Source: Chitinophagaceae bacterium
Lineage (GTDB): Bacteria; Bacteroidota; Bacteroidia; Chitinophagales; Chitinophagaceae
DNA: 64,000 nt
Reading direction: 5' to 3'
Assembly (NCBI GenBank): GCA_017307735.1
Contig: JAFKGR010000002.1
Span: 1-64,000 of the forward strand
The notes beneath the pieces were generated by a model. That model was not told the origin of the DNA. It saw nothing but the letters and a program-made list of their open reading frames with translations, and searched no databases. Below, in pieces: positions 7,372 to 16,554 of the stretch (positions are counted from its first letter, which is position 1; each line of letters begins with the position of its first letter). A program made the position numbers and the translations under genes.

Positions 7372-7713
7372 AATCGTGAATTTTAGGTTATCAAATAAAA
7401 AATTAAAATCAAACCTCAAGTTTTTCTCTCTCTTATTAAAACCGATTATGTGTATATACTGTTTATCTATGTGAAATCTCTTTCTGCCAGTGTAACCTTT
7501 CTGATCTTTGGATTAGTCTGTTGAAATACCTGCCAGAAAGAATCATTGGAAATTTCAGTTGTTTGTATCTTCCGAAGCAAATTGATTCACAAGATCAAAT
7601 TTGAAGTAATTCCTATTATATAAAATACATTGCATTTTTTATAAGATTCCCTTTATCTGTAATCTTGAATAATTTGATTTAAATTTCTTTCTTTTGCCAA
7701 AATCAAAAAGTCA
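7372..7713. other. Divergent intergenic region between the signalling operon and parE
   Basis: The stretch separates the minus-strand peptide operon from plus-strand parE. It contains operator copy 3 and is otherwise very AT-rich; no further gene was seen. It must hold promoters in both directions, but no convincing -33/-7 pair for parE was recognised. Confidence 0.6.
7438..7478 (-). promoter_or_regulatory. Operator copy 3: upstream of the peptide-LPLAT-kinase-regulator operon
   Basis: On the minus strand ATTTCACAT (plus 7469-7477) is followed 21 bp later by TATACACAT (7448-7456) and AATCGGTTTT. The proximal half-site diverges in its first bases but keeps CACATAAT, and the spacing and GGTTTT end match copies 1 and 2. 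Its position suggests autoregulation of the operon by its own LytTR regulator. Confidence 0.5.
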
Positions 7714-9627
7714 ATGTCTGATAAAGATTTGTTTGAATATAATGAAGAATCCATAAAAAGCCTGGACTGGAAAGACCATATTCGCTTGCGGCCCGGGATG
7801 TATATTGGTAAACTGGGAGACGGGAGCAGTGCGGATGACGGCGTTTATGTATTGCTGAAAGAAGTGCTTGACAACTGTATCGATGAACATACCATGGGCT
7901 ATGGGAAACAGGTAAATGTGCAGATTGAAAATAAAACAGTAACTGTCCGCGATTTCGGAAGAGGGATTCCGTTGGGGAAGGTGGTGGATGTGGTGAGTAA
8001 GATAAATACGGGAGCAAAATACGACAGCAAAGTATTTCAAAAAAGCGTCGGATTGAATGGGGTGGGAACCAAAGCTGTGAATGCCCTCAGCCAGTTTTTT
8101 AAAGTGACTTCTGTCAGGGACGGAAGAGAAAAAACAGCGGAATTTGAAAGAGGCGAATTGGTGAATAACAAAAAGGAAGCAAAGACGAATGAACAAAATG
8201 GCACCGAAGTAACTTTTATTCCTGATGAAAAGATTTTTAAGAATTACAAATATCTGGATGAATATGTGGAGAACCTGCTTTGGAATTATTGTTATCTGAA
8301 TGCCGGACTTGTCATCATTTTTAATGGAAAAAAGTTTGTCAGCAAAAATGGATTGCTCGATTTGTTGCAACATAAGACCAATGAGGATGAACTTCGTTAT
8401 CCGATTATTCATTTAAGAGGCGATGATATTGAGGTTGCCATTTCTCACAACAACCAGTATGGAGAAGAATATTACAGTTTTGTAAACGGACAATTCACCA
8501 CGCAGGGCGGAACACATTTGTCCGGATTCAAAGAGGCTTATGTGAAAACCATCAGGGACTTTTTCAAGAAGGATTACGATTACAATGATATTCGCGGCAG
8601 TATTTGTGCAGCCATCAGTTTGCGTGTGCAGGAGCCTGTTTTTGAGAGCCAGACCAAAACCAAATTGGGAAGCACCCTGATGTATGCCAAAGGCCCGGCT
8701 GTAAAGACTTTTATCTCTGATTTCTTGGGTAAAGAACTTGATAACTTCCTGCATAAAAATACCGAAACAGCAGATGCCCTTAAAAGAAGAATTGAACAAA
8801 ATGAGAGGGAAAGAAAAGACCTGGCGGGAATCAAAAAGCTTGCCGGAGAAAGGGCAAAGAAAGCCAACCTGCACAACAAAAAACTGAGGGATTGCAGATT
8901 TCATCTCAACGAAATGTCAGATGGGAAAACCAAGAATGAAGAGAATGAAAAACGGATGGAATCCACCTTGTTTATTACAGAAGGCGACAGCGCCAGCGGA
9001 AGTATTACCAAGAGCCGCAATGTGGAAACCCAGGCTGTATTCAGTCTGCGCGGAAAACCATTAAATTCTTTCGGACTTACTAAGAAAGTAGTTTATGAAA
9101 ATGAAGAGTTTAATTTATTGCAGCATGCATTGAATATCGAGAGCAGCTATGAAGATCTTCGCTATAATAAAATTGTGATTGCCACCGATGCTGATGTGGA
9201 TGGAATGCATATCCGGCTTTTGCTGATGACCTTCTTTTTGCAGTTCTTCCCGGATCTGGTAAAAAGCGGGCACGTCTATATTTTGGAAACACCGTTATTC
9301 CGTGTACGGACAACGCCGGGAAAAGGAAAGGGAAAACAGGAAACCATTTATTGTTACAATGAATCCGAAAAACAAAAGGCCATTGAAAAGCTGGGTGGAA
9401 GGCCTGAAATCACACGGTTCAAGGGTTTGGGAGAAATATCGCCGGAAGAATTTGGGAAATTTATCGGGGAAGATATAAGATTGCAACCGGTAACGATATT
9501 GCGTGAAATGCATTTGCAGCAGATGCTGGAATATTACATGGGAAAAAATACCCCCGAACGTCAGGAATTTATCATAGACAATCTTAAAGTGGAAATGGAC
9601 GTAGTGGAAGAAGAGGAAGTTCAATAA
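7714..9627 (+). CDS. parE: DNA topoisomerase IV subunit B (type IIA, GyrB/ParE family)
   Basis: This 637-residue protein is the ATPase/TOPRIM subunit of a type IIA topoisomerase, which with ParC decatenates chromosomes. It shows the GHKL ATPase motifs ([10 protein letters not shown] near 50-60, DFGRGIPL near 80, [14 protein letters not shown] near 115), the TOPRIM signatures EGDSASG (about 423) and DADVDG (about 492), and the C-terminal RFKGLGE block. The length and the compact insert fit the Bacteroidota ParE branch better than GyrB, but the distinction rests on family impression. No parC is adjacent; a DUF1835 gene follows after 13 bp. Confidence 0.9.
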   Translation: MSDKDLFEYNEESIKSLDWKDHIRLRPGMYIGKLGDGSSADDGVYVLLKEVLDNCIDEHTMGYGKQVNVQIENKTVTVRDFGRGIPLGKVVDVVSKINTGAKYDSKVFQKSVGLNGVGTKAVNALSQFFKVTSVRDGREKTAEFERGELVNNKKEAKTNEQNGTEVTFIPDEKIFKNYKYLDEYVENLLWNYCYLNAGLVIIFNGKKFVSKNGLLDLLQHKTNEDELRYPIIHLRGDDIEVAISHNNQYGEEYYSFVNGQFTTQGGTHLSGFKEAYVKTIRDFFKKDYDYNDIRGSICAAISLRVQEPVFESQTKTKLGSTLMYAKGPAVKTFISDFLGKELDNFLHKNTETADALKRRIEQNERERKDLAGIKKLAGERAKKANLHNKKLRDCRFHLNEMSDGKTKNEENEKRMESTLFITEGDSASGSITKSRNVETQAVFSLRGKPLNSFGLTKKVVYENEEFNLLQHALNIESSYEDLRYNKIVIATDADVDGMHIRLLLMTFFLQFFPDLVKSGHVYILETPLFRVRTTPGKGKGKQETIYCYNESEKQKAIEKLGGRPEITRFKGLGEISPEEFGKFIGEDIRLQPVTILREMHLQQMLEYYMGKNTPERQEFIIDNLKVEMDVVEEEEVQ

Positions 9628-9640
9628 AATTGTAAGGAGA

Positions 9641-10456
9641 ATGTATATTGTATTTAGCGAGGAAGATGCGAATAAATTAAAAGAGAGTTTTGAACTGGAT
9701 TCATCTTTTGGATCAGAAGTAATTGTGCTGAATGATGATTTCTCTGTCGGCCCATTGAAAGATGAAGGGGAGAACGGAGTAAAAAGAAATGAATGGATTG
9801 CGAATATGATTTTGAAACCTGTGGAGGAAACTCAGGAAGATGAAATAAAAATAGTTTCGGATTATCTGGACGAACATCCCGAAGAAAATGCTTTGATGTG
9901 GATAGGCCCCAACAGCCGGGATGTGTCGGGCTACTATTTGATGGTGAGCAACCTGAAAAAATTTGGACAGAGAATTTCGGCTATCTGGTTAAATAACCTG
10001 CCATTTATAAATGAAAAAGGACAAATCTTTTATCCGAAATATTTACATGAAATCCCGGCCAAAGAATTTTTGAAAGCAAAAAAACTTGCACAGCCCATTT
10101 CCGCTTCCACCTATGAAACAGATCCTGATGAATGGCAAAAGGCCATTTCAGAAAATAAAATGGTCCGGTTGCTGGAGGGCGCCAAAAAACTGGTTGGAAA
10201 AGATGCTGGTGTTTTTGACAGCGAATTGATTTCACAGTTGAATTTTGTATGGCAAAAATCCGGCAGGATAGTGCAGGGTGTTCAATCCAAATTAAAATAC
10301 ACCATCTCTGATTCATTTTTGTATTGGAGATTGAGAGAATTAATTAAAGAAAACAGGCTGGAAGCCCAGGGAGACTGGGTATCAGGTGAACGCTTTGATG
10401 TCCGGAAATCCGGAGGCGCGCCTGCCGCAGAAAATGAATCACAGTTAAATGGATAA
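9641..10456 (+). CDS. DUF1835/DUF3658-domain protein
   Basis: This 271-residue cytoplasmic protein has an N-terminal DUF1835-like domain (IVFSEEDANKLKESF, DFSVGPLKDEG, then MWIGPNSRDVSGYYLM) and a C-terminal DUF3658-like helical region (DSFLYWRLRELIKENRLEAQGDW). The biochemical role of these families is unknown. The ATG is preceded closely by an AAGGAG purine run, an unusually clear ribosome-binding site here. It sits between parE and pth and overlaps pth by 8 bp, so the three are probably one transcript. Confidence 0.8.
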   Translation: MYIVFSEEDANKLKESFELDSSFGSEVIVLNDDFSVGPLKDEGENGVKRNEWIANMILKPVEETQEDEIKIVSDYLDEHPEENALMWIGPNSRDVSGYYLMVSNLKKFGQRISAIWLNNLPFINEKGQIFYPKYLHEIPAKEFLKAKKLAQPISASTYETDPDEWQKAISENKMVRLLEGAKKLVGKDAGVFDSELISQLNFVWQKSGRIVQGVQSKLKYTISDSFLYWRLRELIKENRLEAQGDWVSGERFDVRKSGGAPAAENESQLNG

Positions 10457-11024
10457 GTTTTTAATTATTGGCCTGGGAAATCCCGGAAAAGAATATGAAC
10501 ACACCCATCATAATATTGGGTTCGATGTGGTGGATGCATTTGTGAAAACAAATAATGCTGTGTTTTCACCGGGGAGGCTTGCCGATGTTGCCGAAGTGAG
10601 TATTAAAGGGAGAAAGTTTATTTGTATCAAGCCGGCCACGTTTATGAACCTGAGCGGCAGGGCTGTAAAATACTGGATGGACAAAGAGAAAGTTCCGCTT
10701 GAACGGTTGTTGGTTATTGTGGATGATCTGGCTCTTCCGTTGAGCAGGCTGCGGTTGAGAAGAGGGGGGAGCGATGCAGGGCACAACGGATTGAAGGATA
10801 TTATTGCAGCTCTGGGTACCACCGAATACCCGAGATTGCGATTTGGAATAGGCCATAATTACCAGAGAGGAAAACAAATTGATTTTGTTCTGGCTGGATG
10901 GAAAGAAGATGAATTGCCTATTGTGAAGAAAAAAATTGAGAAATGTTCAGACATTATCAGGGATTGGGCTTTTATCGGGATTGAGAAAACCATGAATGAA
11001 ACAAATAATTTAAAATTTTTATAA
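10449..11024 (+). CDS. pth: Peptidyl-tRNA hydrolase
   Basis: This 191-residue enzyme recycles peptidyl-tRNA dropped from ribosomes. The signature is clear: GLGNPGKEYEHTHHNIGF with N11 and catalytic H21, then KPATFMNLSGRAV, VVDDLALPLSRLRLRRGGSDAGHNGLKDI and RLRFGIG. Length is standard. The start overlaps the preceding DUF1835 gene by 8 bp. Confidence 0.97.
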   Translation: MDKFLIIGLGNPGKEYEHTHHNIGFDVVDAFVKTNNAVFSPGRLADVAEVSIKGRKFICIKPATFMNLSGRAVKYWMDKEKVPLERLLVIVDDLALPLSRLRLRRGGSDAGHNGLKDIIAALGTTEYPRLRFGIGHNYQRGKQIDFVLAGWKEDELPIVKKKIEKCSDIIRDWAFIGIEKTMNETNNLKFL

Positions 11025-11105
11025 ATATCAATTTGTACTGTTTTTCAATTTGTTTTCCATATTTTCGTGATGCCTTTGAAAAACCCGTTTAATCTGCTTT
11101 AAAGT

Positions 11106-11717
11106 ATGAAAATATTTTGTATTGGAAGAAATTACGTGGAACACGCAAAGGAATTAGGCAATAGTTTACCTGAGGAACCTGTAGTTTTTATGAAGCCAAA
11201 GAGTGCTTTACTTCAATCCCACACTCCATTTTATTATCCTGAGTTTACCAATGAACTTCATTACGAAGTGGAACTGGTCATACGGATTTCAAAAAACGGA
11301 AAATACATTCAGCGCAAACATGCATCTGACTATTATAATGCTGTTTCTGTGGGGATTGATTTTACTGCCCGTGATATTCAAAATGAATTGAAAGAAAAAG
11401 GATTGCCCTGGGAAAAGGCAAAAGCTTTTGACAACTCAGCGGTCGTGGGCACTATGATTGAACTTAAACCGGATATCGATTTGAAGAAAGTTGAATTTTC
11501 TTTAAAGAAGAATGGTGAATTGGTTCAAAGCGGGAAATCGGAATTGATGATTTTTTCTGTCGATGACATTGTAACCCATCTTTCCAAATATTTTTCGTTA
11601 AACATCGGAGATTTCGTTTTCACCGGAACACCCGCAGGCGTGGGAGAATGCGTGGTTGGCGATAAACTGGAAGGTTACTTTGGCGACCAAAAGGTGCTGG
11701 AAGTAGAGGTGAAATAA
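11106..11717 (+). CDS. Fumarylacetoacetate hydrolase family protein (FAHD1/acylpyruvase-like)
   Basis: This 203-residue protein has the FAH core: GRNYVEHAKELGN, PVVFMKPKSALL, the metal-binding EVELVIRI with a second glycine/aspartate block GIDFTARDIQ, KAFDNSAVVG, and the C-terminal GDFVFTGTPAGVG. The short length and RNYVEHA start fit the YcgM/FAHD1 group, which cleaves acylpyruvates or decarboxylates oxaloacetate. The exact substrate is unknown. It has its own short upstream gap and converges on smpB. Confidence 0.92.
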   Translation: MKIFCIGRNYVEHAKELGNSLPEEPVVFMKPKSALLQSHTPFYYPEFTNELHYEVELVIRISKNGKYIQRKHASDYYNAVSVGIDFTARDIQNELKEKGLPWEKAKAFDNSAVVGTMIELKPDIDLKKVEFSLKKNGELVQSGKSELMIFSVDDIVTHLSKYFSLNIGDFVFTGTPAGVGECVVGDKLEGYFGDQKVLEVEVK

Positions 11718-11778
11718 TCATTTTACCGGAAAGTTTTATTTTCCATTCTTGTCAGGGTGCAGAAATCATTCTATGATT

Positions 11779-12216
11779 TCAAACTCCGTATTTCCTCTTG
11801 ATTTCTCTTTGGGTTTCCCTGGTTTTGATGCTTTCCCGTTTATCGTATGATTTTTTTCCTTTTCCCAATCCGATTTCAACTTTGGCAAATCCGTTGGATG
11901 CAATGAATATCTTGAGTGGAATAATGGTATATCCTTTCTCTTTCATCTTCGATTCAATCTTTTTTAATTCAGGTTTCCTTAGCAGCAGTTTTCTTTCCCT
12001 GTCCGGCTCATGGTTGTAAACCCCGCCGTGGCTGTATTCGGCAATGTGAAGGCTGCGAAGAAACAGTTCACCCTTGAAGATGATACAAAAACTGTCATTG
12101 AAGCTAACCTTTCCTTCGCGGATAGATTTAATTTCGGTGCCACTTAATACGATCCCTGCAGTATATTTTTGAAGAATACTGTATTCAAAATATGCCTTTC
12201 TGTTGCTGATCTCCAT
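11779..12216 (-). CDS. smpB: SsrA-binding protein SmpB
   Basis: This 145-residue protein is the tmRNA partner in rescue of stalled ribosomes. Typical blocks are NRKAYFEYSILQKYTAGIVLSGTEIKSIREGKVSFNDSF (read in parts), AEYSHGGVYNHEPDRERKLLL and the basic C-terminus RESIKTRETQREIKRKY. It follows accD with a 12-bp gap on the same strand, so the two may be co-transcribed. Confidence 0.97.
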   Translation of the reverse strand: MEISNRKAYFEYSILQKYTAGIVLSGTEIKSIREGKVSFNDSFCIIFKGELFLRSLHIAEYSHGGVYNHEPDRERKLLLRKPELKKIESKMKEKGYTIIPLKIFIASNGFAKVEIGLGKGKKSYDKRESIKTRETQREIKRKYGV

Positions 12217-12228
12217 AGTCAGGTTTTT

Positions 12229-13143
12229 TTAAAACCCAAATAAGGTAAGCAATTGTACCATTTTGGATTTCAGTTCTTTTCTGCAAAGAATAAAATCCAG
12301 GAATCCGTGATCAAACAAAAATTCACTTCTCTGAAATCCGGCCGGTAAATCTTTTTTGATTGTTTCCTTAATGACTCGTGGCCCGGCAAAACCAATAAGG
12401 GCGCCGGGTTCGGCCATATTAATATCTCCCAGCATTGCAAAAGAAGCTGTGGTTCCTCCAAAAGTCGGATCCGTACAAAGTGAAAAATAGGGAATCTTTG
12501 CTTCGGATAACAGAACAAGGCTCCCGGAAGTTTTTGCCAGTTGCATCAGTGAAAAGGCGCTTTCCATCATTCTGGCGCCACCACTTTTGCTGATTATCAA
12601 AAGTGGAATGCGGTGCTCAATGCAATAATGGACTGCACGGGCAATTTTTTCGCCCATTACACTGCCAAGGCTTCCACCGATAAACTCGAAATCCATGCAT
12701 GCCACCACCAGGTCTTTTTCGTTTGCCTTACCATGCGCCACCGTGATGGAATCGTGAATGTTTGTTTTGGAATAGGCTTCCTCCAGTCTTTTCGAATAGG
12801 GTTTTAAATCTACAAAAGGAAGAAAATCTTTTGATTTGATATTGCCAAAAAGTTCGTGATAACTGTCTTTATCGAAGATTATTTCGAAATATTCCTTACT
12901 ACCTATCCGGTGATGATACTGGCACTGAGGGCAAACGAATAAGTTTTCCTGCAATTCGGTTACCGTACATGTATATCTGCATTGCGGGCATTTTATCCAG
13001 AGCCCGTCAGGAGTTTCTTTCTTGTCCCTCGTGGAAGTGGTGATATTTTTTTTCATTCTGTGAAACCAGCTCGACTTCTCCTTATCTCCATTTCCCTCGC
13101 CGGTCAAACTGCTACTCGAATCTCCTTCCAATTTCATAAACAA
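12229..13143 (-). CDS. accD: Acetyl-CoA carboxylase carboxyltransferase subunit beta
   Basis: This 304-residue protein forms, with AccA, the carboxyltransferase that makes malonyl-CoA. It has the N-terminal zinc ribbon (C52, C55, C71, C74 in CPQCRYTC and CPQCQYHH) and the crotonase-like core with GGSLGSVMGEKIARA, SKSGGARMMES, DPTFGGTTASFAMLGD and IGFAGPRVI. The first 30 residues are an extended polar tail, so a later start is possible. accA is not in the window. Confidence 0.95.
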   Translation of the reverse strand: MFMKLEGDSSSSLTGEGNGDKEKSSWFHRMKKNITTSTRDKKETPDGLWIKCPQCRYTCTVTELQENLFVCPQCQYHHRIGSKEYFEIIFDKDSYHELFGNIKSKDFLPFVDLKPYSKRLEEAYSKTNIHDSITVAHGKANEKDLVVACMDFEFIGGSLGSVMGEKIARAVHYCIEHRIPLLIISKSGGARMMESAFSLMQLAKTSGSLVLLSEAKIPYFSLCTDPTFGGTTASFAMLGDINMAEPGALIGFAGPRVIKETIKKDLPAGFQRSEFLFDHGFLDFILCRKELKSKMVQLLTLFGF

Positions 13144-13184
13144 ATTTTTATTTTATGAATTTAAAGATACCCAATTACCCAGGG

Positions 13185-14240
13185 CTATGCGATGGTTATT
13201 GACTTATCCAGATATACATCCTGGGTAGCCTGAATCAGTTTCACACCGTCGCTGAATGGTTTTTGGAAAGCCTTTCTTCCCATGATGAGGCCCATTCCGC
13301 CGGCTCTTTTGTTGATGACTGCGGTTTCAATAGCTTCTACGAAATCTTTTTCACCCTTGCTTGCTCCACCACTGTTAATTAATCCGATTTTTCCGCTATA
13401 ACAGTTTAATACCTGATAGCGGCAAAGATCAATTGGGTTATCGCTGGTGAGATCTGTGTAAACCTTAGGAGATGTCATGCCAAATTTCACTGCATTGTAA
13501 CCGCCATTATTGGTTGGCAATTTTTGCTTGATGATGTCAGCTTCAAGAGATACTCCCAAATGATTTGCCTGTCCGGTAAGGTCGGCACTGGTGTGGTAAT
13601 CTATTCCGTCCACTTTGAAAGCGTTGTTGCGGGTATAGCACCATAAGATGGTACACAATCCCAATTCGTGCGCTTGTGCAAATGCATCGCTGACTTCCAA
13701 AAGCTGGCGATCACTTTCTTTGCTACCCCAATAAACGGTAGCGCCAACAGCAACGGCTCCCATGTTGTAGGCGGTTTTCACCCTGCCAAACATTACCTGA
13801 TCAAACTTGTTTGGATAAGTTAATAACTCATTATGGTTGAGTTTTGCAACGAAAGGGATTTTGTGTGCATATTTTCTGGCAAGGCTTCCCAATACACCAA
13901 TTGTGGAAGCGACACCATTACAACCGGCTTCAATTGCCAGCTTTACAATATTTTCCGGATCAAAATAAATGGGATTTGGTGCGAAAGATGCACCGGCGCT
14001 GTGTTCAATTCCCTGGTCAACGGGAAAAATACTGCAATATCCTGTACCTGCCAGTCTCCCGTGATTCATGAGTTGGTGCATAGCTCCCAATACCCTGTTA
14101 TTCCTGTCGTTTTGACTAAACACTTTGTCGAGGTAGTCGGGAGAGGGTAGGGTGAGCATAGATTTGTCCACCTTGCATTTGTGATTTAAAAGTGACTCTG
14201 CCTTGCTGCCGAGGATCTCTTCAATTTTTTTTGAGGCCAT
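13185..14240 (-). CDS. fbaB: Class I fructose-bisphosphate aldolase (DhnA type)
   Basis: This 351-residue glycolytic and gluconeogenic enzyme belongs to the archaeal-like DhnA class I family. It shows [53 protein letters not shown] (Lys near 251 is the likely Schiff-base residue) and the phosphate-binding [13 protein letters not shown] and [12 protein letters not shown]. Length fits the family. It is transcribed just upstream of accD with a 41-bp gap. Confidence 0.93.
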   Translation of the reverse strand: MASKKIEEILGSKAESLLNHKCKVDKSMLTLPSPDYLDKVFSQNDRNNRVLGAMHQLMNHGRLAGTGYCSIFPVDQGIEHSAGASFAPNPIYFDPENIVKLAIEAGCNGVASTIGVLGSLARKYAHKIPFVAKLNHNELLTYPNKFDQVMFGRVKTAYNMGAVAVGATVYWGSKESDRQLLEVSDAFAQAHELGLCTILWCYTRNNAFKVDGIDYHTSADLTGQANHLGVSLEADIIKQKLPTNNGGYNAVKFGMTSPKVYTDLTSDNPIDLCRYQVLNCYSGKIGLINSGGASKGEKDFVEAIETAVINKRAGGMGLIMGRKAFQKPFSDGVKLIQATQDVYLDKSITIA

Positions 14241-14361
14241 GAACTTAAATTTTTAAAATTTTGTATCTGCAAACCTACAAGAATTTCCTTATTTCTGTAT
14301 TCCTGCGATGTTATAAATCACAGATGCAGAAAATAATATATGAATGGATTTACGAAAGTTT

Positions 14362-15165
14362 TTATGGATATCTGTAAAATCGTGTATTTGTTTCGGTAGT
14401 TATCAGTTTTTGAAGGATGGGATCTTTCAAAATGTCAATATAGTAATGCCATTTTCCATTGATTTTAATTTTGTCAAAAATAAGCCGGACGCCATGGCTG
14501 TAATCAACATACCAGGATGCATGCCCTGTGTAAAGGGGTTGGATGGGAATTCCATTAAGATGATGCCAACCGTAAATAGCAACTTTCCCCGGTTTCTCTT
14601 CCAATTCTGAAGTAATGACAATATCTTTTTTGATACCGGCAATCAAACCTTTTCTTAATCTTCTCTGGCCTTCAATAATCAGGTTATGCTGATACATGGT
14701 AACAGAACTGTCTCTGAAAGCATACATCGGTACAGGTTCCAGCCGTACTTTTGCATGTTGATAAATGTAATCCACAATCAATTTTGTTGGAAGAAAACAA
14801 TGGAATGAGTCTGCGATTTCCTGAGCAGTTTCAGGAGTGAGAGGGATTCGGGCAAAATTTTTATTGGTTCCTGCGGACAGATAATCCGGCAACACATAAA
14901 TCTTTATCCTGAACTTTTGATTATTTATTGAAGTATCGATTTTAATAACTGAAAATTTCTTCATGAAGTCCGGCACATTCCCCGACAGAATCAGATTTTT
15001 TGCTATTGACTCCCGATCAATTCGTGATTTGCCAAGAACATTTTTATAAAAAATATCACCCGTTTCATGAACAGATAATTTTTTTTGAAAGACAATTTTC
15101 GGAGAAGAACATCCCGCAACAAAAAACAGAATCAGAATTTTTATGATCAGAGCAAATCTGTGCAT
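14362..15165 (-). CDS. Lipoprotein of unknown function
   Basis: This 267-residue protein has a lipoprotein signal with VAGC (Cys19). The rest is soluble and includes LPTKLIVDYIYQHA, IYGWHHLNGIPIQPLYTGH and WYVDYSHGVRLI. The His- and Asp-rich conserved-looking patches could form an active site, but the family was not identified. It is divergent from sucC (the starts are about 95 bp apart) and lies 121 bp downstream of the aldolase start. Confidence 0.7.
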   Translation of the reverse strand: MHRFALIIKILILFFVAGCSSPKIVFQKKLSVHETGDIFYKNVLGKSRIDRESIAKNLILSGNVPDFMKKFSVIKIDTSINNQKFRIKIYVLPDYLSAGTNKNFARIPLTPETAQEIADSFHCFLPTKLIVDYIYQHAKVRLEPVPMYAFRDSSVTMYQHNLIIEGQRRLRKGLIAGIKKDIVITSELEEKPGKVAIYGWHHLNGIPIQPLYTGHASWYVDYSHGVRLIFDKIKINGKWHYYIDILKDPILQKLITTETNTRFYRYP

Positions 15166-15260
15166 GAGTATAAATGAATGGGCAAATTAAATCAATTCAA
15201 CCGGGTACCCATTTTTCAAATCAATCATTAGCCGTTACCTTCGCTAAAATTTCAAAAGAG

Positions 15261-16472
15261 ATGGATTTACATGAATATCAGGCAAAGGAATTGATGAAAA
15301 AATTCGATGTCCCCATTCAGGATGGGATTACATGCAGCACGGTTGCCGAGGCTGAAGAGGCTTACAGATTTATAAACAGCCAGTATGGGAGCAAGTTTGC
15401 CGTGGTAAAGGCACAGATACATGCGGGTGGCAGAGGAAAAGGATTGATCAGAGGTACACAGCAACATGGAGTTGCAGTTGGGAAGAGTGCTGATGAAGTA
15501 AAAAAAATTGCGCAGGCTATTTTAGGTGGCACATTGGTAACCAAGCAAACCGGTGAACACGGAAAAGTTGTCAGCAAAGTTTTGGTAGCCCAGGATGTTT
15601 ATTATGACGGGCCGGAACCCGTAAAAGAGTTTTACCTGTCTGCTCTTGTAGATCGTTCAAATGGTAAAAATGTGATTATGTACAGCACAGAAGGAGGGAT
15701 GAATATTGAAGATGTGGCAAAAGATACTCCCGAAAAAATATTTAAGGAATGGGTTTATCCGGGTGGAAATCTGGAACCTTTTCAGGCAAGAAAAATTGCT
15801 TTCAACATGGGCTTAAAAGGCAATGCATTTAAGAATTGTGTAAAGTTCGTTTCGAATTTATACAGGGCATTTGTTTCATTGGATTGCAGCATGCTTGAAA
15901 TTAATCCGATGTTCAAAACCAGTGACGACAAAATTATCGCCGTCGATTGCAAAATGAAAATTGATGACAATGCACTTTTGAGACATCCTGAAATTGCTGC
16001 AATGCGCGATCTCACCGAGCAGGATCCCACTGAAGTTGAAGCCGGCAGATACAATCTGAACTTTGTAAAACTGGATGGCAATGTGGGGTGTATGGTAAAT
16101 GGCGCAGGTTTGGCTATGGCCACGATGGATATGATTAAATTAAGCGGCGGGCAACCTGCCAATTTCCTTGATGTAGGTGGCACGGCAAATGCAGAAACCG
16201 TTGAAGCCGGTTTCAGAATTATTTTGAAAGACCCCAAAGTGAAAGCAATCCTGATCAATATTTTCGGCGGAATCGTTCGATGCGATCGTGTAGCCCAGGG
16301 TGTTATTGATGCTTATCAAAGTATCGGTAATATTGAAATTCCAATCATTGTAAGGCTTCAGGGAACCAATGCGGAAGTTGCAAAAGACCTCATTGATAAA
16401 AGTGGTTTGAAAGTGGAATCTGCGATTCTTTTAAGTGAAGCTGCCGAATTGGTAAATAAGGCTGTGGCCTGA
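15261..16472 (+). CDS. sucC: Succinate-CoA ligase (ADP-forming) subunit beta
   Basis: This 403-residue TCA-cycle subunit begins at MDLHEYQAKELM, the conserved family N-terminus; an in-frame ATG 29 codons earlier (15174) is unlikely. It has the ATP-grasp region (KAQIHAGGRGKG, LEINPMF, VDCKMKIDDNAL) and the C-terminal CoA-ligase segment FLDVGGTANAETV and NIFGGIVRCDRVA. sucD is not adjacent, which is common in Bacteroidota. Confidence 0.96.
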   Translation: MDLHEYQAKELMKKFDVPIQDGITCSTVAEAEEAYRFINSQYGSKFAVVKAQIHAGGRGKGLIRGTQQHGVAVGKSADEVKKIAQAILGGTLVTKQTGEHGKVVSKVLVAQDVYYDGPEPVKEFYLSALVDRSNGKNVIMYSTEGGMNIEDVAKDTPEKIFKEWVYPGGNLEPFQARKIAFNMGLKGNAFKNCVKFVSNLYRAFVSLDCSMLEINPMFKTSDDKIIAVDCKMKIDDNALLRHPEIAAMRDLTEQDPTEVEAGRYNLNFVKLDGNVGCMVNGAGLAMATMDMIKLSGGQPANFLDVGGTANAETVEAGFRIILKDPKVKAILINIFGGIVRCDRVAQGVIDAYQSIGNIEIPIIVRLQGTNAEVAKDLIDKSGLKVESAILLSEAAELVNKAVA

Positions 16473-16509
16473 GAAAAAATTCTGCAGTTTAAGAAATAAA
16501 ATGTTGTAG

Positions 16510-16554
16510 CTCCGAAATGATTTTGCTCCTGTCAGGAAATTGTTTCGGAGTTTT
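16510..16554. terminator. Hairpin between convergent sucC and the GT2 gene
   Basis: CTCCGAAA at 16510-16517 pairs with TTTCGGAG at 16543-16550, followed by TTTT. It follows the sucC stop by about 40 bp and overlaps the last codons of the opposing glycosyltransferase. It fits a Rho-independent terminator for sucC. Confidence 0.55.

Noticed and set aside
7711..9624. Long minus-strand frames opposite parE
   Set aside because: parE on the plus strand has every family motif; the antisense frames have no recognisable features.
15174..15260. N-terminal extension of SucC by 29 residues
   Set aside because: Conserved MDLHEYQAKEL start is at 15261; the extension has no family similarity.
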